This document shows, in pieces, positions 6,468 through 14,564 of a DNA stretch of 20,044 bases. The stretch spans positions 1-20,044 of IMG/VR virus record IMGVR_UViG_3300044678_002200; one strand, written 5' to 3'. Position 1 is the first letter of the stretch, and the number at the start of each line of letters is the position of its first letter. This DNA comes from a virus. The position numbers were made by a program, and so were the translations under genes. Below the pieces are notes generated by a model. That model had not been told where the DNA came from. It ran no database searches and was given only the letters and a program-made list of their open reading frames with translations.

Positions 6468-9400
6468 ATGGCCGCTCCCTCGCAGGACGAGCTGGCCGCG
6501 CTCGATTACATCGGACCCGTCGAGGCGTCCGCTCAGGCTCAGGCATCCACCTCCCCCGATCCTCTCTCGGAGCTGGAGTATCTCTCACCCCTCGACGCCA
6601 GGGAGAATCCTCCCCTCGTCGCCGTGGACCGGACAGGAGCTCCGCTTGATCCTGCCAAGGCGGGCTTCGCCCCCGAGGGAACCGATCCCCTCTCACCGGC
6701 CAATCGCTGGAATGAGAAGTCGGCGCCCTACAAAGTCACCTCTGGTGGAATCGAGCTGGATCCCCTCCGCTACGGAGCCGGTGTCCAGTCTGCCTACGCG
6801 GCTGGCCTTATCGACCAGGCCACCTTCTCCAAGCTCTCTTCCAACGCCGCCAAGATCGAGGAGACCGCCCGCCGCCGCCGGGATCTGGAAGCCACGGCCG
6901 GATCCTCCCCCGAGGGGAAGGCCCTCCTCTACGGAGCAGGCCGGGGTGGAGCCGTCACGATGGGATTCCTGGGTGGTGCCGCGATCCCCGCTGTAGCCGG
7001 GATGGCAGCCGGTCCCGCCGCCCTGGCCACCGGCACCGCCGGAGGTATCGTGGGAGGCTATGCCGCAGGCCGCGGATACGATGCCCTCTACAAGACACTG
7101 GCCGAGAATGACTCGGAGTTCTCCAGCTACCTCGCAGCCAGCGAGGCCCGGCCCGGATACAATGCGGCCGGTGAGCTGGCCTCCATCGCCATCACCGCTC
7201 CCGCCGCCCCCTACAATCTGATCAAGGGGATCCAGCTTGTGCGCGAGACCAAGGGTGCGCTCGAAGCCGCCAAGTTCGCAGGCAAGGTCGTCGGACTCGG
7301 AGCCGGAACCGGTGCCGCCACCGACATCACCTGGAGACTGGCCGATCAGGCACTGGCCTCCGGGGATGAGACTCCCGAGGGCCCAACCTTCCAGTCCTCC
7401 TTCCAGTCCGCCGTCATGGGTGCTCTCCTCTCGGGGCTCACTGTCCAGAACAAGCGCTATGAGATGGGCGACATCCAGGCACTCGTCTCCAAGAAGCAGG
7501 CCGGTGAATCCCTCTCTCCCATGGATGAGGAGGCGGTCTCCACCGCGCTCCGCGTCACCGATGCCGTCCGGGGTGAGTATGGTCCCACTGCCCGAGGCAA
7601 CATGCGGATGCAGGGAACCTCCTTCATGGGCAAGCCCGAGGCGCTCAAGACTGAGGTGGCGCTCGGAGAGGGAGTCGAGGGTCGAGGGTCGAGAGTCGAG
7701 GGCCTACCGGCAGGACCCGGTGCGCCTGCTGATCTGGGTGAGCTGATCCCCATCGAGGATGCGCCGAGCGGGGCCTTCACCATGGATCGGAACAATGCCG
7801 TCCCGGCCAACACTCCCGAGGGCGTGATCGCCATGCCGGGCAGGCCAGCGCTGGCAGATGGAAACCTGAAACCTGCCGTAACGGATGCGAAGCAACGGCC
7901 GGGCAAGCAAACCGGAAACCTGAGTCAGCCATCCGCGCCAGCAAGCACTCCAGCTCCGGCCGATGACTTGGCTGAGTTGGAGCCGATCACGGGATACACT
8001 GATCCCGAGACAACCGGCGGGATCCCAATCCCCTACACGGAATCCAAGCTGAAGATCTCAGACATCAAACTCTCAGAGGATGTACCCAATTTTAAGGAGA
8101 ATGCCAATCCTGATACCGGCGTCGTCCGGGGCCAAGAGATCCAGGGGAACATCGACATGAGGGCCTTCGGCCATCTCATGATCTGGCAACGCAACAACGG
8201 AGCCAATGAACTGATCTCGGGGAGACACCGCTTTGACGCGGCCAAGCGCAATAGGCTGGACACGGTTCCTGCCTATGTCATGCGGGAAGCCGATGGATTC
8301 ACGAAGCCGATGGCAATGGCGCTTGACGCGGAGCTGAACATCCTCGATGAGAAAGGTGAGGTTAAAGATTATGCAAACTACTTCAGAAACACTACGATTA
8401 CAGAAGATAAGGCAGCACAGAGAGGACTCCTATCGAGAGCTAAAGGCCGCTCCGGCTTCCGAATTGGAACGGGTGCGGGGCCTGATCTCTACGCTGCATA
8501 CCAAGCAGGCCGAATCAATGAGGCGCGAACCCTCGCCATCGCAACAGCCGCCCCAGGCGACGTAGATCTCCAGCGAGCGGGCATCGCCGCCGCTCTCCGC
8601 AAGGTACCGGCCGATGAGATCACCGGCCTGCTAGGCTACATCAAGGTAGCCAAGAATCTCGAAGCACAGGGCACCCAAGGGGATCTCTTCGGGACCAGTG
8701 ACGCCGCCCTCCAGAAGGGTGAGGAGATCGCCAAGGCCGCCGCCGCCAAGGTGCGCGAGATCAATGAGCAGATCGCCGCCGTCCAGTCCGCAGCCAAGAG
8801 ACCCGAGGCCGCCGCCAAGCTGGGCGTCAATGTCAAGGATCCCGAGGGAATCCTCAACCGCGTGGCCGAACTCCAGCAGCTCGCCGCCAGGTACAAGTCC
8901 TTCTACACCGATCCGGAGATCATGGCCGAACTCTCAGGCGTCTCGCCCGAGCAGGCCGCCGCCGAGATGGCGCCACCGGCACCGGCTACCCCCAATATCG
9001 CTACCAATGGGGAGGGGAATCTCTTTGCCCCTGCCGACATGCCATTCGGCCTGACCGGTGAGGTGATGGCCGAGCCAACCCCCGCAGAGATCGCCGAGGC
9101 CGAGCGTCAGCGCCTCGCCCAGGAGGAAGCCGACCGAGCCCAAGGGGATATGTTCTCAGGGGGATTCTCAGGCACCGCCGACTACGGCCCGCAGGGTGGA
9201 TCTCGTGGAGCCCCCGCCGCCGATCCCTCCATCCCCAAGGAGGCCACGGTCATGTCACGAGGCCCCGGCTGGGAGATGCCCGAGGTCCTCGGTGCCACCG
9301 ACCGCGTGCTCCCCATCGAGGCACCCGAGCTGATCAGATGGTTCCGCGAGGCCACCGGCATGTCACCCGAGGTCCGCCGCCGGATGAAGTCGCTGGGTCT

Positions 9401-12400
9401 CTTCTACCCTGTCGGCAAGGGTCGCATCGCTCTCCGCGCCTCTCTCTTCTCCAATCCCCAATCGGTCGCCATGACCCTTGCCCATGAGATCGGTCACTGG
9501 ATCGACTACCTCCCCGACGAGTCACTGAAGAGGGGCAATATCCTAGGCAGGCTGGCGACGCTTTCCAAATTCAAGAGCAACCTTCTTCCTGAGATAGGGG
9601 GATCGAACAAGGAGATCCGCGCCGAGCTGATCGCTCTCTCCGACTGGTGGAAGCCGTTCGGTGCCGAGACGGCCAGTAAGAAATCGAGCTACTACAAGTA
9701 TCGTGTGAGCGCCGTAGAGCTCTATGCCGATGCTATCTCTGTCCTCTTCAACTCTCCGGCTGATCTGGAAGTCCGAGCCCCTAAATTCTGGAAGGCATTC
9801 TTCGACCTCGTGGATCGGAAGCCGGAGGTGGCCGAAGCCATCGCCGCCATCCAGACTTTCCTAGCCAAGGGGCCGGAGGCGGTCAACCGCACCCGGCTTG
9901 CCGAGTCGAAGGCTGGCTATGCCAAGGCAAGCGAGCTGGTCAAGCGCCGCTCCGCCGCCATGAAGGCATGGGCCAAGTCACCCCGCCGTCTCTGGGAGCG
10001 GGCCAAGGATACCTATTACTTCTACGCCCAGCCAGCCATCGAGCTGATGCACCAGAAGCGCCGATCCGGCCAGCCCCTCAAGCCGGAGGATCGGATGGAC
10101 TGGCTCTTCGAGGAGATGCCGCTGGCCAACTCCTCTGTGCAGGCCGATCTCATGGAGATCACGGCCAAGGTCTCCCCCATCCTGCAGGAAGTCGGCCTGA
10201 CCGATGATGACCTAGGGATCTACCTGGAGAACTACCGTATCGCCAATGAGCGCATCGAGGTGGAACGCCAAGTCGGCAAGGCCAGTGAGCAGGAGAGTGA
10301 GATCGAAGTCACCGGCCGGACGGTCATGGCCAATCCCGACGGCAAAGACCCCGTCATCGCCCAGGCTCTCCTCGACCAGCAGCGTGCCGACATGTCACCG
10401 GAGCAATGGGCCGCCCTCCAGCAGGCAGCCGAGGCATTCCACGATAAGATCTTCTCGGTCCTCTCGGAGGCTGTCGATGCGGGGATCATCTCCCGGGAGA
10501 TCTACGAGACGCTCCTGGTCCCGAACAAGGATGCCTACGCCACATTCACCCCGCTGAAGTATGCCGACCGCTATGTCCCGGCCGGGATCGTGAAGCAGGT
10601 GGGGACGCTCGACCAGGTCGCCAATCCCTACACACAATCCGTCCTGAAGATGGCGGCCATGCGCCGCGCCGCCCAATCCAATCAAGCCAAGGCTACCTTC
10701 TTCAACTGGATGAAGGAGAACTTCTCCGGTCTGATCCAAGATGCCGAGATGCGCTGGGATGGTCGCCGCAATGTGCCGGTGCCGACCCGCGAGGTGGGAT
10801 GGAAGACGCTCACCTACCGCGTGGACGGGAAGCTCCGCGGGGTCCACCTACCGGAGCGCTATGCGGATGTCTTCGAGTCGATGAGTCCAGCCCACCAGGA
10901 CGGACTGATGCAGGCGCTCTCCTTCCTCTGGAGCTCGGCCGCCTACCCGCTCATCATCAAATACAATCCCTCCTTCCAGCTCGCTCTCTCCCCCATGCGC
11001 GATCTGCTCCGCACGATGCGGAATGCCCCGGACAAGACCCGTGGGAGGATCCTCGGCCAGACGGCCTATCAGCTCGGGCTCGCCATGCTCCAGCCGCAGG
11101 GGCGCGAGGCTCTCGCCACCACGGCGGGAGGCGTCGTCGGCACCGCTGTCGGATCGACCATCGGATTCGTCGGGGGTCCCGCCGCGGCCGTGGCCGCCGG
11201 TCAGGTGGGAAGCTATGTCGGGAGCGCCATCGGCATGGCTCTCGGGAAGATGCTGGCCGCAATCCCGGTCAACATCGGGTCCTCCCCCCTGGTCAACCGG
11301 ATCTCCGGTCAGGCCGATGATCTCCTGATCGAGATGCTCCAGAACGGGGCGATGGTGGGGCCGCATGAGTCCTTCTACGCGACGGCCGATTCCCACGGTG
11401 CCCTCGGTGACATCCTCCGCCAATACAATATGCTCCCGGCCGAGGATCAACCGGCATGGTCCCGCAAGTGGTTCGTCAAGCCGGTCCTCTCCTATCTGCG
11501 CTCGATCCAGTTTGCCGGGCAGATCATGGAGGCTCTCCCCAAGGTCTCGGCCTACAAGGTGCTCGCCAAGGATCTCGGCTGGCCAACCCGTGAGGCGGCC
11601 GCCTATGTCCGCAACTACATGGGCGTCCCTAACTACATGAAGAAGGGGAACGGGATCTCGACGCCGGGGATTCTCTTCCCCTTCATCAATATCACGATGC
11701 GCTCCTGGGAGTCCTCGATGAAGCTCCTCGCCGGACGGGAGAAGGGGCGCAAGTCGCAGGCCGACTATCTCCTGAGTTATCTGTTCTTCGGGGGATTCCT
11801 GACGACGGTGATGACGGTCCTCGCCAGGGAGGGATTCTTCGGGGATGACATGGCCGGGATCTTCCGGAAGATCCCCGACCGCGATGTCTATGCCTATCAC
11901 TCGATCCCTGTCGGCACCACGACCACGGGAGACTATGGCTCGAAGACGGCCTACTTCCGCTGGCCTGTCGATGAGGTGGACCGCGCCATCAATGGGATGG
12001 TCTATTACGGCCTGACCTCGACGCTCCGCCAGCTCAAGGGGGAGAAGACGGGAATCGGCCTCGGCCAGATCATGGCCGTTCCTCAAGGGGAACTGCCCTC
12101 GCTCAACCCCTTCCTCTCACTGCCGGCCAAGTGGGCCACCTATGCCGCCGGGATGAATCCGATCGACGAGCACCGCGGGCGCTCGATCCTGACTGATGAC
12201 GAGCTGAAGGCGGGAGGCTGGCCCGCTGCCAAGAAGATGGTCATCCATTCGCTCGACAAGATGGGTGTCTCCAACTTCCTGCGCTATGATGAGAAGAGCA
12301 ACACGGTCTCGGAGTTCGCCGTCTCCTCGACCGCGCCGATCAACCGATTCCTGAAGATCACCGACGCCGGGGAGTCTGAGCGTGACCGGGATGAGGTGGC

Positions 12401-12686
12401 CGGTGAGGAGAAGGCAATCGCCCAGGTCCGCGTCGATCTCTCGGAGGATGTCCGCACCGCCACCCGTGAATACTCATGGCTCCAGAAGCTGGCCGAGAAA
12501 CGGACGCCTCAGCAGACGCTCCGCTTCGCTGTCCTGAAACAGTGGAACAGTCAAATCTACCGCCCGCAGATCGAGGCGATGCGCTCCGCTGTCGAGAAGG
12601 GGGATGTCGCCGCCGGTGCCCGAGCCGTCCGCACGATCAACGGGATCACCGACGGGATGAAATCAGCCTGGGCAAAGAGCCGATAA
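6468..12686 (+). CDS. Giant polyvalent DNA-ejection protein (ParB-like + metallopeptidase-like + LPD38-like)
   Basis: 2072 residues. Near the N-terminus and again around 421-508 are short acidic motifs (LAALDYIGP, LSELEYLSP, LGELIPIED, LAELEPITG). A Gly/Ala hydrophobic segment spans about 150-205. A ParB-like domain lies at about 526-640 with the signature LISG-R-H-R (G585-R588). A zinc metallopeptidase-like domain has H1006-E-I-G-H1010 and a probable third ligand E1084 in AVELYADAIS. The remainder (about 1180-1850) resembles the LPD38 region of polyvalent phage proteins, including NPSFQLALSPMRDLLRTM; hydrophobic segments lie at about 1553-1603 and 1768-1787. Known polyvalent proteins are injected with phage DNA; the length, position and membrane-like segments also match T7 gp16-type channel proteins. 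A GTCGAGR array lies in frame at residues 403-412. It has no SD. Confidence 0.9.
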   Translation: MAAPSQDELAALDYIGPVEASAQAQASTSPDPLSELEYLSPLDARENPPLVAVDRTGAPLDPAKAGFAPEGTDPLSPANRWNEKSAPYKVTSGGIELDPLRYGAGVQSAYAAGLIDQATFSKLSSNAAKIEETARRRRDLEATAGSSPEGKALLYGAGRGGAVTMGFLGGAAIPAVAGMAAGPAALATGTAGGIVGGYAAGRGYDALYKTLAENDSEFSSYLAASEARPGYNAAGELASIAITAPAAPYNLIKGIQLVRETKGALEAAKFAGKVVGLGAGTGAATDITWRLADQALASGDETPEGPTFQSSFQSAVMGALLSGLTVQNKRYEMGDIQALVSKKQAGESLSPMDEEAVSTALRVTDAVRGEYGPTARGNMRMQGTSFMGKPEALKTEVALGEGVEGRGSRVEGLPAGPGAPADLGELIPIEDAPSGAFTMDRNNAVPANTPEGVIAMPGRPALADGNLKPAVTDAKQRPGKQTGNLSQPSAPASTPAPADDLAELEPITGYTDPETTGGIPIPYTESKLKISDIKLSEDVPNFKENANPDTGVVRGQEIQGNIDMRAFGHLMIWQRNNGANELISGRHRFDAAKRNRLDTVPAYVMREADGFTKPMAMALDAELNILDEKGEVKDYANYFRNTTITEDKAAQRGLLSRAKGRSGFRIGTGAGPDLYAAYQAGRINEARTLAIATAAPGDVDLQRAGIAAALRKVPADEITGLLGYIKVAKNLEAQGTQGDLFGTSDAALQKGEEIAKAAAAKVREINEQIAAVQSAAKRPEAAAKLGVNVKDPEGILNRVAELQQLAARYKSFYTDPEIMAELSGVSPEQAAAEMAPPAPATPNIATNGEGNLFAPADMPFGLTGEVMAEPTPAEIAEAERQRLAQEEADRAQGDMFSGGFSGTADYGPQGGSRGAPAADPSIPKEATVMSRGPGWEMPEVLGATDRVLPIEAPELIRWFREATGMSPEVRRRMKSLGLFYPVGKGRIALRASLFSNPQSVAMTLAHEIGHWIDYLPDESLKRGNILGRLATLSKFKSNLLPEIGGSNKEIRAELIALSDWWKPFGAETASKKSSYYKYRVSAVELYADAISVLFNSPADLEVRAPKFWKAFFDLVDRKPEVAEAIAAIQTFLAKGPEAVNRTRLAESKAGYAKASELVKRRSAAMKAWAKSPRRLWERAKDTYYFYAQPAIELMHQKRRSGQPLKPEDRMDWLFEEMPLANSSVQADLMEITAKVSPILQEVGLTDDDLGIYLENYRIANERIEVERQVGKASEQESEIEVTGRTVMANPDGKDPVIAQALLDQQRADMSPEQWAALQQAAEAFHDKIFSVLSEAVDAGIISREIYETLLVPNKDAYATFTPLKYADRYVPAGIVKQVGTLDQVANPYTQSVLKMAAMRRAAQSNQAKATFFNWMKENFSGLIQDAEMRWDGRRNVPVPTREVGWKTLTYRVDGKLRGVHLPERYADVFESMSPAHQDGLMQALSFLWSSAAYPLIIKYNPSFQLALSPMRDLLRTMRNAPDKTRGRILGQTAYQLGLAMLQPQGREALATTAGGVVGTAVGSTIGFVGGPAAAVAAGQVGSYVGSAIGMALGKMLAAIPVNIGSSPLVNRISGQADDLLIEMLQNGAMVGPHESFYATADSHGALGDILRQYNMLPAEDQPAWSRKWFVKPVLSYLRSIQFAGQIMEALPKVSAYKVLAKDLGWPTREAAAYVRNYMGVPNYMKKGNGISTPGILFPFINITMRSWESSMKLLAGREKGRKSQADYLLSYLFFGGFLTTVMTVLAREGFFGDDMAGIFRKIPDRDVYAYHSIPVGTTTTGDYGSKTAYFRWPVDEVDRAINGMVYYGLTSTLRQLKGEKTGIGLGQIMAVPQGELPSLNPFLSLPAKWATYAAGMNPIDEHRGRSILTDDELKAGGWPAAKKMVIHSLDKMGVSNFLRYDEKSNTVSEFAVSSTAPINRFLKITDAGESERDRDEVAGEEKAIAQVRVDLSEDVRTATREYSWLQKLAEKRTPQQTLRFAVLKQWNSQIYRPQIEAMRSAVEKGDVAAGARAVRTINGITDGMKSAWAKSR
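7674..7701 (+). repeat. Heptamer tandem repeat, GTCGAGR x4, inside the ejection-protein gene
   Basis: GTCGAGG, GTCGAGG, GTCGAGA, GTCGAGG, almost identical to the intergenic array at 1975-2002. It encodes the low-complexity run VEGRGSRVEG in a linker of the giant protein. Twenty-eight bases is not a multiple of three, so either the insertion carried extra bases or the frame was compensated. Confidence 0.95.
7861..7874 (+). repeat. Short heptamer repeat, GAAACCT x2, inside the ejection-protein gene
   Basis: Two tandem GAAACCT copies, with a third isolated copy about 40 bases downstream (GGAAACCTGAG near 7914). They lie in the same disordered linker as the GTCGAGR array. Confidence 0.6.
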
Positions 12687-12720
12687 CCTACCGCTGGAGC
12701 TAGGGGTATCTACCAATCTT

Positions 12721-12745
12721 CTACTAAAACGTTTACAATTAGTAG
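12721..12745. terminator. Inverted repeat between convergent genes, candidate bidirectional terminator
   Basis: CTACTAA (12721-12727) and TTAGTAG (12739-12745) form a perfect 7-bp stem around an 11-nt AT-rich loop. It lies 34 bases after the stop of the giant late gene and directly abuts the stop of the opposing secreted-protein gene, the expected place for a two-way terminator. The stem is AT-rich and there is no strong U-tract, so termination efficiency is uncertain. Confidence 0.5.
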
Positions 12746-13045
12746 TTACCGCTGCCGGTTCCGCTGGCCAGCGGGAGGGTTCGCAGTCGGGACGATGAAG
12801 GTCACGTCGCCTATCTTCTGGATGTAGGTGGGGCCTCGATCCTTGTAGATGACGCCCGAGCCCTTCCCGTCTCCGGCGACAAAGGCATTCCTCCCATTGT
12901 CATTGATCTGCTGGACGCCGCCGGTGCCCTGTCCGCCGACGATGGTGGCGATTCCGACGTCCTCCAAATCGCAGTCCTGGGCTGCACAATTCATTGCAGA
13001 AACTGCAAGGATGAGGGTGGATAGTATGGTGGTGGTTGTCTTCAT
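12746..13045 (-). CDS. Small secreted protein downstream of the integrase
   Basis: 99 residues with a classical signal peptide: MKTTTTILSTLILAVSAMNCAAQ (Lys, then a hydrophobic core, then small residues), cleaved probably within CAAQ-DC. A lipobox match is poor (AMNC), so a soluble periplasmic or secreted product is preferred. The mature part is ~75 residues, Gly/Asn/Val-rich and beta-like, with a basic C-terminus (GQRNRQR). No family recognised. Its ATG overlaps the integrase stop (ATGA, 13042-13045) and its leader (13046-13076), lying inside the integrase end, contains only A and C on the coding strand. Being expressed with the integrase suggests a lysogenic-conversion (moron-type) gene; this is inference. 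Confidence 0.75.
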   Translation of the reverse strand: MKTTTTILSTLILAVSAMNCAAQDCDLEDVGIATIVGGQGTGGVQQINDNGRNAFVAGDGKGSGVIYKDRGPTYIQKIGDVTFIVPTANPPAGQRNRQR

Positions 13046-14298
13046 GGGGTGGGTGTGGTTGGTGGTGGTGTGGTGGCTGGTAGTCCGTAGATATTCAGGA
13101 GATCGCTCGGCCTGGCGCTCCGTACTCCCTTCAATTCCTTGGCATAGTACTTCGTGACGGTGACAACGGAGGCGTGCCGGAGGGTATCCCTGGCCGCGTC
13201 GGATCCGTGGACCGTGTAGATGAGTGAACCAGCCCAGCGCCTCAGCTCATAGGCTATCTTCCTACGACCTTTGATTAGATCGCGCATGGCGTCGTTAATC
13301 CCTCGTTCGCAGATCTCGAAGCGCTCGGTCTTGTTCTTGGCCGGGACGATATGGGTGCAGGTGTCGCAGGGGAGCGGCTCTCCGTTCTTGTCCATGCTGA
13401 TCTCGTGGGTGCAGGTGGTCGGCCTGAATGTCCGGAGATGCTGCCAGAGGTCGTCGCTGATCTCGACGGGTGCCGGGATGGCCTCGGCGTACTGGCCGAC
13501 GACGCGGAGGTAGCGCTTGCTCACCGGCTTGCCCTCTTCGTACTCGACTCCCTCGCTGATGTCGCTCCACTTGGCCCGCGCCACTTCGTTGTTGCGGAGC
13601 GCCAGTCTGGACATGAAGACATAGACGATCCAAAGAGGGGACCGGGCTTTCAGCAGCTCGTTGCCTTTGTTTTCTAGGGCCATCACTTCCTCCCTGGTGA
13701 AGGGGATGAATCCCGCTTCCCGATCGCCCTTGAAGTCTCGCTTGGCCCGGAAGCCGTCGAGGTTCGGGAGGATGAGGCCCTTGTAGAGTGACATGACCTT
13801 GGGGCTGATGATGCACCGTGCCTGAGTAAGGCTGGCATGGATGGAGTGGTCAGGGCGTCCTTTCGCCCTCTCCTTGGCAATATAGCTGTCGAGGGTCTCC
13901 TCGGTGAGGATCGAGGAGGGGAGCACTCGAGGGTCATCCTTGCCGGTGACGACTCGCAGGAGGGTCTCCATGGCGGAGATGTAGTTATTCCTGGTGGCTG
14001 GTGCGATGTCCCGCTCGGCTGCCATGTAGCGGTCCAGGATATCGCCTACGGTGGCAAGACCGGTAGTCGAGGCCGTCACGGGCTTCTTGGGCTCTTTCTT
14101 CCAGTCGTTCTTCTCCAGCTTGCCGAGCTCCACCTTGGCCTGTTTCACGGCCTGGTCCTTCAGGCTGGTCCCGAGGGTCTTCCAGATTGCCCGGCCATCC
14201 CGGCGGAGGCGGAGATAGAGATTGTCCCCGCGACGCCAAAGCGTGTAGCTTTTCCCTCGGTGAACGACAACGATTTCGGATCTCTCAGCGGTGCTCAT
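13042..14298 (-). CDS. int: Tyrosine recombinase, phage integrase
   Basis: 418 residues. Residues about 13-60 form a small arm-type DNA-binding domain (KSYTLWRRGDNLYLRLRRDG...WKTLGT). A SAM-like core-binding domain (about 82-165) starts TVGDILDRYMAAERDI. The catalytic domain has R235 (LALRNNEVARAKWSDI), box II Y350-E-L-R353 with Tyr replacing the usual first His, H375 (LRHAS) and nucleophile Y384 (VTKYYAK). Between boxes I and II lies an unusual Cys/His cluster: C296-T-H, C311-D-T-C314-T-H316 and C330. The C-terminus TTPPPTTPTP is encoded by the AC-rich leader of the next gene. AAGGA at 14308-14312, nine bases before ATG, is one of the few SDs in the window. The candidate attP directly upstream supports its role. 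Confidence 0.95.
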   Translation of the reverse strand: MSTAERSEIVVVHRGKSYTLWRRGDNLYLRLRRDGRAIWKTLGTSLKDQAVKQAKVELGKLEKNDWKKEPKKPVTASTTGLATVGDILDRYMAAERDIAPATRNNYISAMETLLRVVTGKDDPRVLPSSILTEETLDSYIAKERAKGRPDHSIHASLTQARCIISPKVMSLYKGLILPNLDGFRAKRDFKGDREAGFIPFTREEVMALENKGNELLKARSPLWIVYVFMSRLALRNNEVARAKWSDISEGVEYEEGKPVSKRYLRVVGQYAEAIPAPVEISDDLWQHLRTFRPTTCTHEISMDKNGEPLPCDTCTHIVPAKNKTERFEICERGINDAMRDLIKGRRKIAYELRRWAGSLIYTVHGSDAARDTLRHASVVTVTKYYAKELKGVRSARPSDLLNIYGLPATTPPPTTPTP

Positions 14299-14311
14299 GT
14301 TAATAGTTCCT

Positions 14312-14347
14312 TGCTACGCCCCAACCTGCTACACGTTCTGCTACACG
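14312..14347 (+). promoter_or_regulatory. Left-arm candidate integrase binding sites of attP
   Basis: Three direct repeats of TGCTACRC: TGCTACGCC (14312-14320), TGCTACACG (14327-14335) and TGCTACACG (14339-14347), the last two 12 bp apart. An inverted match (CGTGTAGC, 14242-14249) lies just inside the integrase gene. Matching sites occur on the other side of the tRNA-derived core, as expected for arm-type sites of a tyrosine recombinase. Confidence 0.6.
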
Positions 14348-14450
14348 TCAAGCAGGTTAAGAATGGTGGTCTCTGGTGGGTTCTAGTGGGAAGCATTTTG
14401 ACGCCGCAACAGAGTAAAATCAGAGGGTTTCAGTCACCAACACTTTCAAA

Positions 14451-14489
14451 GCCGCTTTAGCTCAGTCGGTAGAGCATCTCATTCGTAAT
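14451..14489 (+). other. Candidate attP core: 5' 39 nt of a tRNA-Thr(CGU) gene
   Basis: Bases 14451-14489 match the start of a tRNA gene: acceptor 5' strand GCCGCTT, a D arm GCTCAGTCGGTAGAGC, and the anticodon stem 5' strand plus loop TCTCATTCGTAAT with anticodon CGT (Thr). After that the expected stem complement TGAGA is absent (TCATC instead) and no T arm or acceptor 3' strand follows, so this is a fragment. Breaking at the anticodon loop is a classical crossover place for tRNA-targeting integrases. The integrase gene begins 152 bases to the left. Note that the phage carries the 5' part of the tRNA, where most familiar phages carry the 3' part. Confidence 0.7.
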
Positions 14490-14517
14490 CATCTTTCTCT
14501 CTCTTTCGGCGGTCTCG

Positions 14518-14538
14518 TGCTACGCGGTATGCTACACT
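14518..14538 (+). promoter_or_regulatory. Right-arm candidate integrase binding sites of attP
   Basis: TGCTACGCG (14518-14526) and TGCTACACT (14530-14538), again 12 bp apart and in the same orientation as the left-arm copies. The stretch 14299-14564 has no gene; apart from these sites and the tRNA fragment it holds the integrase leader and, at 14415-14420, a TAAAAT that could be a -10 element for the tRNA. Confidence 0.55.
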
Positions 14539-14564
14539 TTGGCGAGGCTGGCGGCGCAGGTAGT

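Noticed and set aside
10848-12086. 412-codon antisense frame inside the giant ejection gene
   Set aside because: Gly/Asp/Arg/His-rich composition typical of the complement of a GC-rich gene; no motif, and the + strand frame has clear domains.
13837-14460. 207-codon + strand frame over integrase and attP
   Set aside because: Antisense to a well-supported integrase and crosses the attP arms and the start of the tRNA fragment.
14451-14530. Complete tRNA-Thr gene
   Set aside because: The sequence departs from a tRNA after the anticodon loop; no matching anticodon stem, T arm or acceptor end follows.
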